A stretch of DNA of 64,000 nt from Lysobacteraceae bacterium (lineage in GTDB: Bacteria > Pseudomonadota > Gammaproteobacteria > Nevskiales > Nevskiaceae): assembly GCA_013823855.1 (NCBI GenBank), contig PNMW01000007.1, positions 147,936-211,935 of the forward strand. The letters run 5' to 3'. This document shows, piece after piece, positions 1 to 8,921 of this stretch. The notes under the pieces were generated by a model. The model was given only the letters and a program-made list of their open reading frames with translations. It was not told where the DNA came from and did no database searches. Position 1 is the first letter of the stretch. Each line of letters starts with the position of its first letter. A program made the translations under genes and the position numbers.

Positions 1-64
1 CCAACGCTTGGCGGTCCGCATGGTGGTCGTCGATATCCCAAGTCAGTGCTGCAGGTCGTAAAAC

Positions 65-571
65 ATGGCCGTTCTCCCCATCCTCACGCATCCCGATCCG
101 CGCCTTCGCCAGAAGACCAAGCCGGTCACGGTGTTCGACGACAAGCTGCAGAAGCTGATCGACGACCTGTTCGAAACGATGTACGACGCGCCGGGTGTCG
201 GCTTGGCGGCCAACCAGTGCGGCGTGCTGCTGCGCCTGTCGGTGATGGACTGCTCGGATACGAAAACCGAGCCTATGGTGCTGATCAATCCGGAAATCCT
301 GTCGACCGATGAGCGGCAGGAAATGGAGGAGGGTTGCCTGTCGGTGCCCGACATCCGCGACACCATCGAACGCTTCAACCGGCTGCGCGTGCGGGCCCTG
401 GATCGCCACGGCGTGCCGTTCGAGCTGGACTGCGAAGGCCTCGCCGCGCAGTGCGTGCAGCACGAGATCGATCACCTCGACGGCAAGCTCTACATCGATT
501 ACCTGTCGTCGCTGAAGCGCGAGCGGATCAAGAAGAAGATGCTCAAGCTGAAGGTCGCGACCGGCGGCTGA
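65..571 (+). CDS. def: Peptide deformylase
   Basis: Removes the N-formyl group from nascent proteins in the cytoplasm using an active-site metal (normally Fe2+). At 168 aa it has the usual bacterial length, and all three family motifs are present: GVGLAANQ (residues 44-51), EGCLSVP with metal ligand Cys91, and QHEIDHLDG with His133, catalytic Glu134 and His137. The basic C-terminal tail is typical. Its usual partner fmt is not next door: fmt and rsmB lie about 42 kb away in this window. The next gene is convergent and ends 7 bp downstream. Nothing recognisable lies in the 64 bp upstream. Confidence 0.97.
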   Translation: MAVLPILTHPDPRLRQKTKPVTVFDDKLQKLIDDLFETMYDAPGVGLAANQCGVLLRLSVMDCSDTKTEPMVLINPEILSTDERQEMEEGCLSVPDIRDTIERFNRLRVRALDRHGVPFELDCEGLAAQCVQHEIDHLDGKLYIDYLSSLKRERIKKKMLKLKVATGG

Positions 572-578
572 CGCCGGT

Positions 579-1193
579 TCAGCGCGCCGCCGCCTCGGCC
601 ATCGTCACGTGGCCCGGCTGGGCTGCGACCCGCGCCAGCCAGCCCCGTAGCGCCGGATAGCCGGCCAGATCGAAGCCGCCTTCGTCGGCCACATGCGTGT
701 AGGCGTACAGCGCGATGTCGGCGATCGTGTAGCGGTCGCCGGCCAGGAAAGCTGACGTCGCCAGCCGGGCTTCCATCACGCCGAGTGCGGCGTAACCTTT
801 CGGCCGCATCTCCGCGATCTTCGCGGCCTGGGCTTCCGCCGATTTCTGGATCGCCACCCAGAAACGGATCGTGGCGATGAACGGTTCATGGCTGTACTGC
901 TCGAAGAACAGCCATTCGAACACCTTGGCGCGTGCCCAGCGGTCGACCGGCAACAAGGCCGAGCCTTCGGCGAGGTAGCACAGCATGGCGTTCGATTCGG
1001 CGAGATAGCGGCCCGGCTCGACTTCCAGCAGCGGAATCCGGCCGTTGGCGTTCTTGGCCAGGAACGCTGCGGTCCGGGATTCGCCTTTCAGGATGTCGAC
1101 CTCCCGCCATTGATAATCGACGCCGAGCTGGCGCATCGCCAGCGCGGGCTTGTAGCAGTTGCCGGAACCGGTGTAGCCGTGCAGGACGATCAT
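579..1193 (-). CDS. Glutathione S-transferase family protein
   Basis: A cytosolic GST of 204 aa. The N-terminal thioredoxin-like domain starts MIVLHGYTGSGNCYK, followed by the cis-proline segment NGRIPLLEV and the glutathione-contacting LAESNAMLCYLA. The all-helical C-terminal domain contains the N-capping motif AGDRYTIADIALYAY. The frame stays open to 1271, but the extra 26 residues are low-complexity and the family N-terminus falls exactly at 1193, so that start was chosen. The substrate is unknown. It is not obviously a maleylacetoacetate isomerase, although that enzyme is also a GST and is missing from the tyrosine pathway in this window. Confidence 0.9.
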   Translation of the reverse strand: MIVLHGYTGSGNCYKPALAMRQLGVDYQWREVDILKGESRTAAFLAKNANGRIPLLEVEPGRYLAESNAMLCYLAEGSALLPVDRWARAKVFEWLFFEQYSHEPFIATIRFWVAIQKSAEAQAAKIAEMRPKGYAALGVMEARLATSAFLAGDRYTIADIALYAYTHVADEGGFDLAGYPALRGWLARVAAQPGHVTMAEAAAR

Positions 1194-1411
1194 GGCGGGC
1201 GCGTGTCGTGGGGGCGGCCAGTATCGCCGCCGCTGCAGGTCCGCGACAGCGGGCGCCGCTCGGCGCTGCAAATCCGCCGTCCATCCGCCGCCGCCTCAAG
1301 GGATCGATGGCGCGCCTTTCACGACCGGGGTGAGTAGGCTTTAATCTTCATGGCCAGCGGTTCCCACCGGCTCCGCCGACCCGCTCACCGAAATCCTGGA
1401 GTCCCGATCCC

Positions 1412-3433
1412 GTGCAGACCTCGTCCGACCGCGCCCAGCGCCGAGTGTCCCCGCGATCGCGGCAGCGCGGCGCCGCCGGCATCTTCCTGGTCCTTTCGCT
1501 GCTGCTGCTGGTGCCGATCCTGGCGCTGGCACTGAACATCGGCCAGCTCTACTACGCGCAGCGCGATCTCGAGAAGCAGGCGACGCTGGCGGCGCTGTCG
1601 GCCACGCAGGTCGCCAGCGGTTGCGCCAACGATGGCAGGCCCGGCCTGCTCGCCGCCGTGACCGCGGAAGTCACCCGGATCATCGCTGCCAACAATGGTG
1701 GTGATTCCACCGGCGCTGCGGCGCTGCTGACCTCCGGCATCAACGGTTCACCCGGTGTCGAGGTCGGACGCATCGATGTCGTCGGCGGCCTGCGTCGCTT
1801 CGTGCCGCTGACCGATGGCGATCCGGCGATCAACGCGGTCCGCATCAACCTGACCCGTCCGCAGCCGACACCGTTCCTGACGCCGCTCGGCGCGATCTTC
1901 GGCGGCGGCAACCTGTTTGCCTCGGCGACGGCCCAGCAGGCGGCAATCGGTACTTTCAATGTCAGTTCCGGCCTGCTTTCGCTGAATGGCGGCATTGTCA
2001 ATGGCCTGCTCGGCGGCCTGCTCTGCGCCCCTGGCGACGCCGCCTGCCAGGCCTCGATCGTGTCGCTGAACGTGGTCAACGGCCTTCAGGGGCTGGTCAA
2101 CACCCAGGTATCGCTCGGCCAGCTGGCGACGGCGCTGGGAGTGTCGGTCGAGGATCTGTCCGATCCGCTGACCCTGTCGGCGCAGACCCTGATCCTGTCG
2201 GAGCTGCTCGGGGGGCTGGTCGGCGCCTTGGGCGATACCGCCAGCGGCACGGTGGTCGGCTTGCTGCAGGGGCTGGCCAATGCCGCCTCGAATCCGCGTG
2301 AAGTACCCTTGGGCCAGTTGCTCGGTGTCATCGACGGCCTCGGCGGCGACACCCCGATCGTCAACCTGTTCGATCTGCTGATCGCCGCCGGCCAGGCCAC
2401 GGTGGCCGATCCCACCGGCGTCACGCCGATCAACCTGCCGATCAATCTCAGCGTGCCGGGTGTCGCCAACATCTCCACGTTCATCAACGTGCTGGAGCCG
2501 CCGCAGTTCGGCATCGGCCGCCCCGGTCAGGCCGAAGCGAAAACGGCGCAGATTCGCCTGCTGATCCGCATCGAGGCCGGCGGCATCCTCAATGGCCTGC
2601 TGGGAGCCATCAACAGTCTGCTGAACGGCATCCTGAGCCTGCTTGGCAGTCTGGTCGGACTCAAGACCACGGTAAGCGTGGTCCCGCCGCCGCTGAATCT
2701 GGGGATTGATGTGCAGGTGGCAGGCGGTGCGGCGACGCTCGAGCGTTTGCAATGCCCGACATCCGGACGGTCGGACCCGATCGCACATCTGAACGCGCGC
2801 ACCGCGACTGCCACCGTCGCCGTCGGCACCTTCGCCGGTGCGGCGTCCTCGGCGCCAGCGCTGAACACGGCCACCAACAGCTTCCCGATCGCCACCGTTG
2901 GAATCGATGCGAGCTGTGTCGGTGTCAAGCTCGGCTCGCTGTGCCTCGGCGTCAACTTGGGTACCACGACGGTCGGTGTCGGTCTTGGTCTGACCGGTGT
3001 CGGCGTCGGTGCCACGGCTCCTGCGGCGCTGGATCCGGTGAGCGCGTTCACGCCGGTGACACTGAGCAGTTCCCGACTGCAACCGGTATTCGCCGCCGAT
3101 GGCGTGCCGCCACAGGCGCCGGTGGCCGCCAATCCGCAGACCATTGCCGCGCCGACGACCGTCGACATCAGCCTTGATCTGACCAATACCCAGACCGGGA
3201 CCGGACTGGTCGGCATCCTGACCGGCGTGGTATCGAACCTGCTGACGGGTATCGTGAACTTGCTCAATCCCTTGCTGAACCTGGTCAACGGCCTGACCAC
3301 CGCCCTGGTCGATCCGCTGCTGTCGCTGCTGGGCATCCAGCTTGGCACCGCCACGGTGACCATGAATGCCGTGCAGACCGGCCAGCCGCAGCTGGTCTCG
3401 ACCTGCCTGCCCGGCACCGCCGCCTGCCCGTGA
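1412..3433 (+). CDS. TadG-like protein with Leu/Gly-rich repeats
   Basis: A 673-aa protein. Its N-terminus, after a basic stretch, has one hydrophobic segment (about residues 29-47) and the QRDLEKQATLAALSATQVA pattern of the Tad-domain/TadG family of pilus-associated proteins. The remainder is long, low in charge and rich in Leu, Gly, Val and Asn, with many variants of NGLLGGLLG and LVNGL. This looks like an extended repetitive beta structure rather than an enzyme. The GTG start at 1412 has GGAG about 10 bases upstream. Its stop overlaps the GTG of the thioesterase gene. No other tad/flp genes are present, so a pilus role is unproven; an envelope protein of unknown function is the safer reading. 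Confidence 0.7.
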   Translation: MQTSSDRAQRRVSPRSRQRGAAGIFLVLSLLLLVPILALALNIGQLYYAQRDLEKQATLAALSATQVASGCANDGRPGLLAAVTAEVTRIIAANNGGDSTGAAALLTSGINGSPGVEVGRIDVVGGLRRFVPLTDGDPAINAVRINLTRPQPTPFLTPLGAIFGGGNLFASATAQQAAIGTFNVSSGLLSLNGGIVNGLLGGLLCAPGDAACQASIVSLNVVNGLQGLVNTQVSLGQLATALGVSVEDLSDPLTLSAQTLILSELLGGLVGALGDTASGTVVGLLQGLANAASNPREVPLGQLLGVIDGLGGDTPIVNLFDLLIAAGQATVADPTGVTPINLPINLSVPGVANISTFINVLEPPQFGIGRPGQAEAKTAQIRLLIRIEAGGILNGLLGAINSLLNGILSLLGSLVGLKTTVSVVPPPLNLGIDVQVAGGAATLERLQCPTSGRSDPIAHLNARTATATVAVGTFAGAASSAPALNTATNSFPIATVGIDASCVGVKLGSLCLGVNLGTTTVGVGLGLTGVGVGATAPAALDPVSAFTPVTLSSSRLQPVFAADGVPPQAPVAANPQTIAAPTTVDISLDLTNTQTGTGLVGILTGVVSNLLTGIVNLLNPLLNLVNGLTTALVDPLLSLLGIQLGTATVTMNAVQTGQPQLVSTCLPGTAACP

Positions 3434-3876
3434 GCGCGGCTCAATCCGCCGCCCGGCCGCTGCTGCCGGTGCTCGACGCTGCTGCAGTCGAGAAGATCAT
3501 CTACGACGCGCTGCCGATGGCGACGTTCTCCCGCTTCAGTGTCGAGGACATCTCGCCCGGATCGGCGACGGTGCGCCTGCCGTACCAGGACTGGATGGTC
3601 CGCCCGGGGGGCACGGTGGCCGGGCCGGTGCTGATGCTGGCCGCCGATACCGCGATGTATGCGGTGGTGCTGGCCCACGTCGGCGCGCAGCTGATGGCGG
3701 TCACCGCCAATCTCAACATCAACTTCCTGAATCGTCCGAAGCCGGTGGCGGTGATCGCCGAGGGTCGCATCCTCAAGCTGGGGCGACGGCTGGCGATCGT
3801 CGAAGTGCTGATGCGCAGCGAAGGCGATGACCGCCTGATCGCCCAGGCCTCCGGCAGCTACGCGCTTCCGGCATAA
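3430..3876 (+). CDS. PaaI-type hotdog-fold thioesterase
   Basis: A 148-aa protein of the acyl-CoA thioesterase hotdog family. The central block carries RPGGTVAGPVLMLAADTAMY, matching the PaaI/YdiI helix and its Asp-containing active site, and is followed by VTANLNINFLNRPKP and an edge strand. It probably hydrolyses an acyl- or aryl-CoA. The GTG start overlaps the TGA of the TadG-like gene (GTGA), so the two are translationally coupled even though no functional link is known. The substrate cannot be read from the sequence. Confidence 0.82.
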   Translation: MSAAQSAARPLLPVLDAAAVEKIIYDALPMATFSRFSVEDISPGSATVRLPYQDWMVRPGGTVAGPVLMLAADTAMYAVVLAHVGAQLMAVTANLNINFLNRPKPVAVIAEGRILKLGRRLAIVEVLMRSEGDDRLIAQASGSYALPA

Positions 3877-3986
3877 GGCCATTGCGGCGGGCGGCCTTGA
3901 CCGCGCCGCAGGCACCGCAGAATCTTGCGGACCAGCGGCGCCGATCCGGGCGCTGCCCCGATCCCGCAAGCCCTGACCCGAATCCG

Positions 3987-6056
3987 ATGAACACCTTGCT
4001 GAGCCGCGCCCTGTGGCTGTCGCTGTCGATGTTCGGCGCCGCCTGTCTGGCCACCGTCGCGCTGCGCCGCGGCGAAACGATCAACGCGATGTGGCTGATC
4101 GCCGCAGCCGGTTCGGTGTTCGTGATCGGCTACCGGTTCTACAGCCGCTACATCGCCGAGGTCGCGCTGCAGGTCGATCCGCGCCGCGCCACGCCGGCGG
4201 TGCTGCGCAATGACGGTCTCGACCATGTACCGACCGACCGCACCGTGCTGTTCGGGCATCACTTCGCCGCCATTGCCGGTGCCGGCCCGCTGGTCGGCCC
4301 GGTGCTGGCGGCCCAGATGGGCTATCTGCCGGGCACCTTGTGGATCCTGGTCGGCGTGGTGTTCGCCGGTGCGGTGCAGGACTACGTGGTGCTGTTCCTG
4401 TCGACCCGCCGCGATGCCCGCGGCATGGGCGAGATGATCAAGAGCGAACTCGGGCCGGTCGCTGGCACGGTCGCCGCCGGCGGGATACTCGCGATCACCA
4501 TCATGCTGATTGCCGTGCTGGCGCTGATCGTCATCAAGGCGCTGGCGGAAAGTCCCTGGGGCCTGTTCACCGTGGCGGCGACCATTCCGATCGCCCTGTT
4601 CATGGGCGTCTATGCCCGCTACCTCCGGCCGGGACGGGTCGGCGAGGTGTCGGCGATCGGTGTCGTGCTGCTGATCGTCTCGGTGGTCCTCGGCGGCCAT
4701 GTCGCCGCCGATCCGGCCTGGGCCGCGGCGTTCACCTACGACGGCGTGACCCTCACCTGGATGCTCATCGCCTACGGCTTCGCGGCCTCGGTGCTGCCGG
4801 TCTGGCTGCTGCTGGCGCCGCGCGACTACCTGTCGACGTTCATGAAGATCGGCACCATCGCGGTGCTGGCGATCGCGATCCTGATCGCAGCGCCCGAACT
4901 CAAGATGCCGGCGATGACGCCGTTCATCGACGGCACCGGGCCGGTCTGGGCCGGGCCGCTGTTCCCGTTCCTGTTCATCACCATCGCCTGCGGCGCGGTC
5001 AGCGGCTTCCACGCGATGGTGTCGAGCGGCACCACGCCGAAGATGCTCGCCAACGAAGCCCACGCCCGGCCGATCGGCTACGGCTCGATGCTGATGGAAG
5101 CGAGTGTCGCGATCATGGCGCTGACCGCCGCCTGCATCCTCGAACCCGGCATCTATTTCGCGATGAACTCGCCGGCCGCGGTGCTCGGCACCACGGCGGA
5201 ATCCGCTACTGCCGCGATCGCCCGGTGGGGCTTCGTGGTGACGCCGGAACTGCTGACCCAGACCGCGAAGGACATCGGCGAAACCACCATCCTGAGCCGC
5301 GCTGGCGGCGCGCCGACCCTGGCGGTCGGCATGGCGATGATCCTGCACCAGGTGGTGCCGAGCGTGGCCTCGATGGCGTTCTGGTACCACTACGCGATCC
5401 TGTTCGAAGCGCTGTTCATCCTGACCACGATCGACGCCGGCACCCGCATCGGCCGGTTCATGATCCAGGACTTCGTCGGCAGCCTGTACGCGCCGATGAA
5501 GAACACGCGCAGCTGGGTGGCGAACGCGGTGGCGACCACCCTGTGCGTCGCCGGCTGGGGCTGGTTTCTCATGCAGGGCGTGACCGACCCTCTCGGCGGC
5601 ATCAACACGCTGTGGCCGCTGTTCGGCATCGCCAACCAGATGCTGGCCGGCATCGCGCTGATCTTCGCCACCGTGGTGCTGATCAAGATGAAGCGCGTGC
5701 GCTACGCCTGGATCACGGCCGTGCCGATGGTCTGGCTGCTGACCTGCACGCTCTACGCCGGCATGCTCAAGGTGTTTTCGGCCAATCCGCGGATCGGCTT
5801 CCTGGCCCACGCCGACAAGTTCGGCACCGCACTGGCCAACGGCGAGGTGCTGGCGCCGGCCAGGTCGCTGGCGCAGATGAGCCGCATCGTGCTGAACGAT
5901 CGCATCGATGCGGCGCTGGCGCTGCTGTTCATCAGCGTCGTGGTGATCGTCTTCGGGCTCGCCGTGCGCACGGCGGTCACCAGCCTGCGCAGCCGTGAAG
6001 TCACCGCCCGCGAAGCGCCGTACGTGGCGTTGGACGATGCGCCGGCCACGGCCTGA
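3987..6056 (+). CDS. cstA: CstA family carbon-starvation/peptide transporter
   Basis: An inner-membrane protein of 689 aa with well over a dozen hydrophobic segments. It matches CstA/BtsT: the N-terminal MWLIAAAGSVFVIGYRFYS, then FGHHFAAIAGAGPLVGPVLA (the core signature), FLSTRRDARGMGEM and the central GFHAMVSSGTTPKML. The family imports peptides or pyruvate during carbon limitation. The chosen ATG gives the family N-terminus; the frame is open upstream to 3882 without similarity. The end of the gene overlaps the small ybdD-type gene by 20 bp, the usual cstA arrangement. Confidence 0.95.
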   Translation: MNTLLSRALWLSLSMFGAACLATVALRRGETINAMWLIAAAGSVFVIGYRFYSRYIAEVALQVDPRRATPAVLRNDGLDHVPTDRTVLFGHHFAAIAGAGPLVGPVLAAQMGYLPGTLWILVGVVFAGAVQDYVVLFLSTRRDARGMGEMIKSELGPVAGTVAAGGILAITIMLIAVLALIVIKALAESPWGLFTVAATIPIALFMGVYARYLRPGRVGEVSAIGVVLLIVSVVLGGHVAADPAWAAAFTYDGVTLTWMLIAYGFAASVLPVWLLLAPRDYLSTFMKIGTIAVLAIAILIAAPELKMPAMTPFIDGTGPVWAGPLFPFLFITIACGAVSGFHAMVSSGTTPKMLANEAHARPIGYGSMLMEASVAIMALTAACILEPGIYFAMNSPAAVLGTTAESATAAIARWGFVVTPELLTQTAKDIGETTILSRAGGAPTLAVGMAMILHQVVPSVASMAFWYHYAILFEALFILTTIDAGTRIGRFMIQDFVGSLYAPMKNTRSWVANAVATTLCVAGWGWFLMQGVTDPLGGINTLWPLFGIANQMLAGIALIFATVVLIKMKRVRYAWITAVPMVWLLTCTLYAGMLKVFSANPRIGFLAHADKFGTALANGEVLAPARSLAQMSRIVLNDRIDAALALLFISVVVIVFGLAVRTAVTSLRSREVTAREAPYVALDDAPATA

Positions 6057-6273
6057 GGCGCCGCCCGACGCCGGCGTCATCGCGCGGCTGCACGCCGCGT
6101 GGAAGAAGGCGGCGCAGACCGCGCACCTGGCGGTCGGCATGCCGGACTACGAAACCTACGTGCGCCACCGGCGTGCCGCGCACCCGGACCAAGCGGTGAT
6201 GAGCTATGCCGAGTTCTTCCGCGAGCGGCAGGACGCGCGTTACGGCTCGGCGGCGAATCCGCGCTGCTGCTGA
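6037..6273 (+). CDS. ybdD: YbdD/YjiX family small protein
   Basis: A 78-aa protein with the conserved core GMPDYETYVRHRRAAHPDQ and YAEFFRERQDARYG, which are hallmarks of the YbdD/YjiX family encoded immediately after cstA or btsT genes. Its biochemical role is not established; it is thought to assist the transporter. The ATG at 6037 lies inside the end of cstA and gives a length close to the family's roughly 65 aa. An upstream in-frame GTG at 5995 would add 14 unlikely residues. It ends CC, as several homologues do. Confidence 0.9.
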   Translation: MRRPRPEAPPDAGVIARLHAAWKKAAQTAHLAVGMPDYETYVRHRRAAHPDQAVMSYAEFFRERQDARYGSAANPRCC

Positions 6274-6284
6274 ACGCGGCCGGG

Positions 6285-7223
6285 CTACAGCGCCGGCGCC
6301 GCCTGCGTCCGGTGATGGACCAGGATCCGCCGGTAGGGCTCCGGATCCTTGATGTGGACCAGATCGCCTGCGCGCGGGAAGGTCCAGTCGTAGAGCCGTG
6401 ACAGGTAGAAGCGGAACGCCGCGGCGCGCAGCACCAGCGGCCAGGCCGCCTTCTCCGCCGCGTTCGGCGGCCGGCCGGCGCGATAGGCGGACAAGAGTGC
6501 TGCCGCATGCGCCTTGTTCAGGCTGCCGTCGGCTTCCGCGCACCAGTCGTTCAGCGTCACCGCGAGGTCGTACAGCAGGGCGTCGTTGCAGGCGTAGTAG
6601 AAGTCGATGACGCCGGTCAGGCGCTCGTCGACGAACAGCACGTTGTCCTTGAACAGGTCGGCGTGGATCACGCCCTGCGGCAGGCTGGCCAGATCGAGCG
6701 TCGCCTGCGCTGCCAGTTCGTCCGCGATCAGCTGGCGGGCGTCGTCCGGCACTTTCTGCAGCAGCGTTTCGCCGGTGGTACGCCGCCATTCGACGCCGCG
6801 GGCATTGAAGCAGGTACCGGTGTAGCTGGCGGTCAGCTTGTGCAGTTCGCCGAGGGCGTGACCGACCGCCGCGCACTGCGCCAGCGACGGGAACAGCACG
6901 CTCTGGCCGGTCAGCCGGGCGACCAGGGCCGCCGGCTTGCCGTTCAGGCTCGACAGCGTGCGGCCGTCGTTGTCGGCCACCGGCAGCGCGCTGGCGTAGC
7001 CGTGGCGTGCCAGATGCTCCATCAGGCCGAGGAAGAACGGCAGGTCGTCGTAGTTCAGGCGCTCGAACAGGGTCAGCACCCAGCGGCCGCGGCTGGTGTC
7101 GACGAAATAGTTGGTGTTCTCGATGCCTTCGCCGATGCCGGTGTAGCCGATCAGGGTGCCGAGGTCGTAATGCCGCAGGAAGGCTTCGAGTTCGGCGTGA
7201 CTGACTTTGGTGAAGACGGACAT
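6285..7223 (-). CDS. thrB: Homoserine kinase (ThrB, APH-fold type)
   Basis: Phosphorylates L-homoserine to O-phosphohomoserine, the penultimate step to threonine. This is the aminoglycoside-phosphotransferase-fold form found in Pseudomonas and Neisseria, not the GHMP form of E. coli. It is 312 aa, starts MSVFTKVS and has GIGEGIENTNYFV in the nucleotide-binding lobe, the catalytic loop HADLFKDN (187-194) and the metal-binding DFYYACND (207-214). No thrA or thrC is nearby. It is convergent with ybdD (11 bp gap). Confidence 0.94.
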   Translation of the reverse strand: MSVFTKVSHAELEAFLRHYDLGTLIGYTGIGEGIENTNYFVDTSRGRWVLTLFERLNYDDLPFFLGLMEHLARHGYASALPVADNDGRTLSSLNGKPAALVARLTGQSVLFPSLAQCAAVGHALGELHKLTASYTGTCFNARGVEWRRTTGETLLQKVPDDARQLIADELAAQATLDLASLPQGVIHADLFKDNVLFVDERLTGVIDFYYACNDALLYDLAVTLNDWCAEADGSLNKAHAAALLSAYRAGRPPNAAEKAAWPLVLRAAAFRFYLSRLYDWTFPRAGDLVHIKDPEPYRRILVHHRTQAAPAL

Positions 7224-7341
7224 GAGCGGCGGCGGGTGTCGATCGGACGATCGACGCGAAGTTTACGGAATGCCGTGCCTGGCCGGATGGAGGCGGGGCG
7301 CGTTGTAAACTGCGCGCACCCCGTTCGCTGGCCGAATTCCT

Positions 7342-8799
7342 TTGCTTCAGGACCTGCTCCACGTCATCCGGCCGCTCGGCATCCTGCTGATGGCGTTCTC
7401 GGCGGCGTTCATGCCGCCGATCGGCGTGTCGCTGTATTTCGACGAGGGCGCGCTGCCGGCATTCGTGGCCGGCGCGGCGGTCAACTTCGCGGTGGGCTTC
7501 CTGATGTGGGGCATCGGTCGCCGCCATCGTCGCGAGCTGAAATCGCGCGACGGCTTTCTGCTGGTGGCGCTGATCTGGGTGATGGTCGCCGCCACGGCGA
7601 CGGTGCCGCTGGTGCTCGGCCTCGGCATGTCGTTCACCGACGCCTATTTCGAGACCGTCTCCGGCGTCACCACCACCGGTGCCACGGTGATCACCGGGCT
7701 CGATCACATTCCCCACGCCCACAACCTGTGGCGGCACGAACTGACCTGGCTCGGCGGCCTCGGCATCATCGGCCTGGCGATGGCGGTGCTGCCGCTGCTC
7801 GGCGTCGGCGGCATGCAGGTGTACCGCGCCGAGGCGACGGGGCCGATCAAGGACTCCAAGCTGACGCCGCGCTTCGTGCAGACCGCGCGCTCGATCTGGC
7901 TGATCTACTTCGGCCTGACCCTGGCCTGCATCGTCGCCTTCCATCTCGGCGGCATGCGCTGGTTCGATGCCGTCTGCCACGCGTTCTCGGTGCTGTCGCT
8001 CGGCGGCTTCTCGACCCACGACGCCAGCATCAGCTTCTTCGATTCGCCGCTGATCGAAGGTATCGCCGTGCTGTTCATGCTGCTGGCCGGCGTCAACTTC
8101 GCGACCCACTTCGTCTGCTGGCGCGCCGGCAGCATCCGTCCGTACCTGCAGGACGCCGAGATCCGCACCATGCTGCTGCTGATCCTGGCCAGTTGCATCG
8201 GCATCGCGCTGTACATCTGGGCGCTGGGGGTCTATCCGGGCTTCTGGACCGCGCTGCGCCATGCGACGTTCAACATCGTCTCGGTCGGCCTGACCTGCGG
8301 TCTGGCCAGTACCGATTACGGGCAGTGGCCGATCTTCGCCAGCCTGTGGATGCTGAGCCTGTCCTGCGTGCTCAGCGCGGCCGGTTCGACCGGCGGCGGC
8401 ATCAAGATGATCCGCCTGCTGATCCTGTTCAAGCAGAGCGCCCGCGAGCTGATGAGCCTGGTGCATCCGAGCGCGGTGTCGACCCTGAAGGTCGGCGGCC
8501 AGGTGATTTCCGACCGCACCGTGCTGTCGGTGTTCGGCTTCATCCACCTGTACACGATCAGCATCGTCACCCTGAGCTTCATGCTGATCATCTCCGGTGT
8601 CGAGCTGAGCACCGCGTTCAGCGCGGTGATCGCGTCGATCAACAACACCGGGCCGGGCATCGGCATCATCGGTCCCGCCGGCACTTTCCAGCCGTTCAGC
8701 GATTTCCAGACCTGGGTCTGCACCATCGCGATGCTGGCCGGTCGCCTCGAAGTGTTCGTGCTGATCGTGCTGCTGACGCCGGCGTTCTGGCGCGAGTAG
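7342..8799 (+). CDS. trkH: Trk potassium uptake protein TrkH
   Basis: Ion-conducting membrane subunit of the Trk K+ uptake system, 485 aa, the normal length. The four selectivity-loop repeats are visible: SGVTTTGATVITG, SVLSLGGFSTHDAS, SVGLTCGLASTDYG and ASINNTGPGIGIIGP. The frame begins with TTG at 7342; although no Shine-Dalgarno is evident, the residues that follow align with the TrkH N-terminus, so no later ATG was chosen. It faces trkA, which encodes its cytosolic regulatory partner, across a 122-bp gap holding a long inverted repeat. Confidence 0.96.
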   Translation: MLQDLLHVIRPLGILLMAFSAAFMPPIGVSLYFDEGALPAFVAGAAVNFAVGFLMWGIGRRHRRELKSRDGFLLVALIWVMVAATATVPLVLGLGMSFTDAYFETVSGVTTTGATVITGLDHIPHAHNLWRHELTWLGGLGIIGLAMAVLPLLGVGGMQVYRAEATGPIKDSKLTPRFVQTARSIWLIYFGLTLACIVAFHLGGMRWFDAVCHAFSVLSLGGFSTHDASISFFDSPLIEGIAVLFMLLAGVNFATHFVCWRAGSIRPYLQDAEIRTMLLLILASCIGIALYIWALGVYPGFWTALRHATFNIVSVGLTCGLASTDYGQWPIFASLWMLSLSCVLSAAGSTGGGIKMIRLLILFKQSARELMSLVHPSAVSTLKVGGQVISDRTVLSVFGFIHLYTISIVTLSFMLIISGVELSTAFSAVIASINNTGPGIGIIGPAGTFQPFSDFQTWVCTIAMLAGRLEVFVLIVLLTPAFWRE

Positions 8800-8826
8800 C
8801 GCTGGTTCAACGGGCGGCAGCCCGGG

Positions 8827-8916
8827 GTGAGGTGGCAGGCGTGAGGCGAAAAAGCGGGGCGGCTCGGACCTTTGCAGCGACCGCCCGTCCACGCACCTCT
8901 CCTGCCTGCCGCCTCA
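8827..8916. repeat. Inverted repeat between convergent trkH and trkA
   Basis: Arms at 8827-8840 and 8903-8916 are inverted copies matching at 13 of 14 positions. A second, nested stem (GGGCGG at 8857-8862 with CCGCCC at 8881-8886) sits inside. The structure fills the gap between the two stop codons and could form in RNA from either gene. There is no T-run typical of an intrinsic terminator. It may act as a bidirectional mRNA 3' structure or be a REP-like element. Confidence 0.6.
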
Positions 8917-8921
8917 CGGCG

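Noticed and set aside
1..64. Possible end of a gene upstream of def
   Set aside because: No frame in these 64 bases shows recognisable similarity or a convincing terminus.
3858..6140. Long open frame on the minus strand opposite cstA
   Set aside because: It is antisense to a clear transporter gene, has low-complexity His/Arg/Gln-rich translation and no family features. This is typical of GC-rich shadow frames; similar ones at 6001-8892, 6507-9254 and 46597-49251 were rejected for the same reason.
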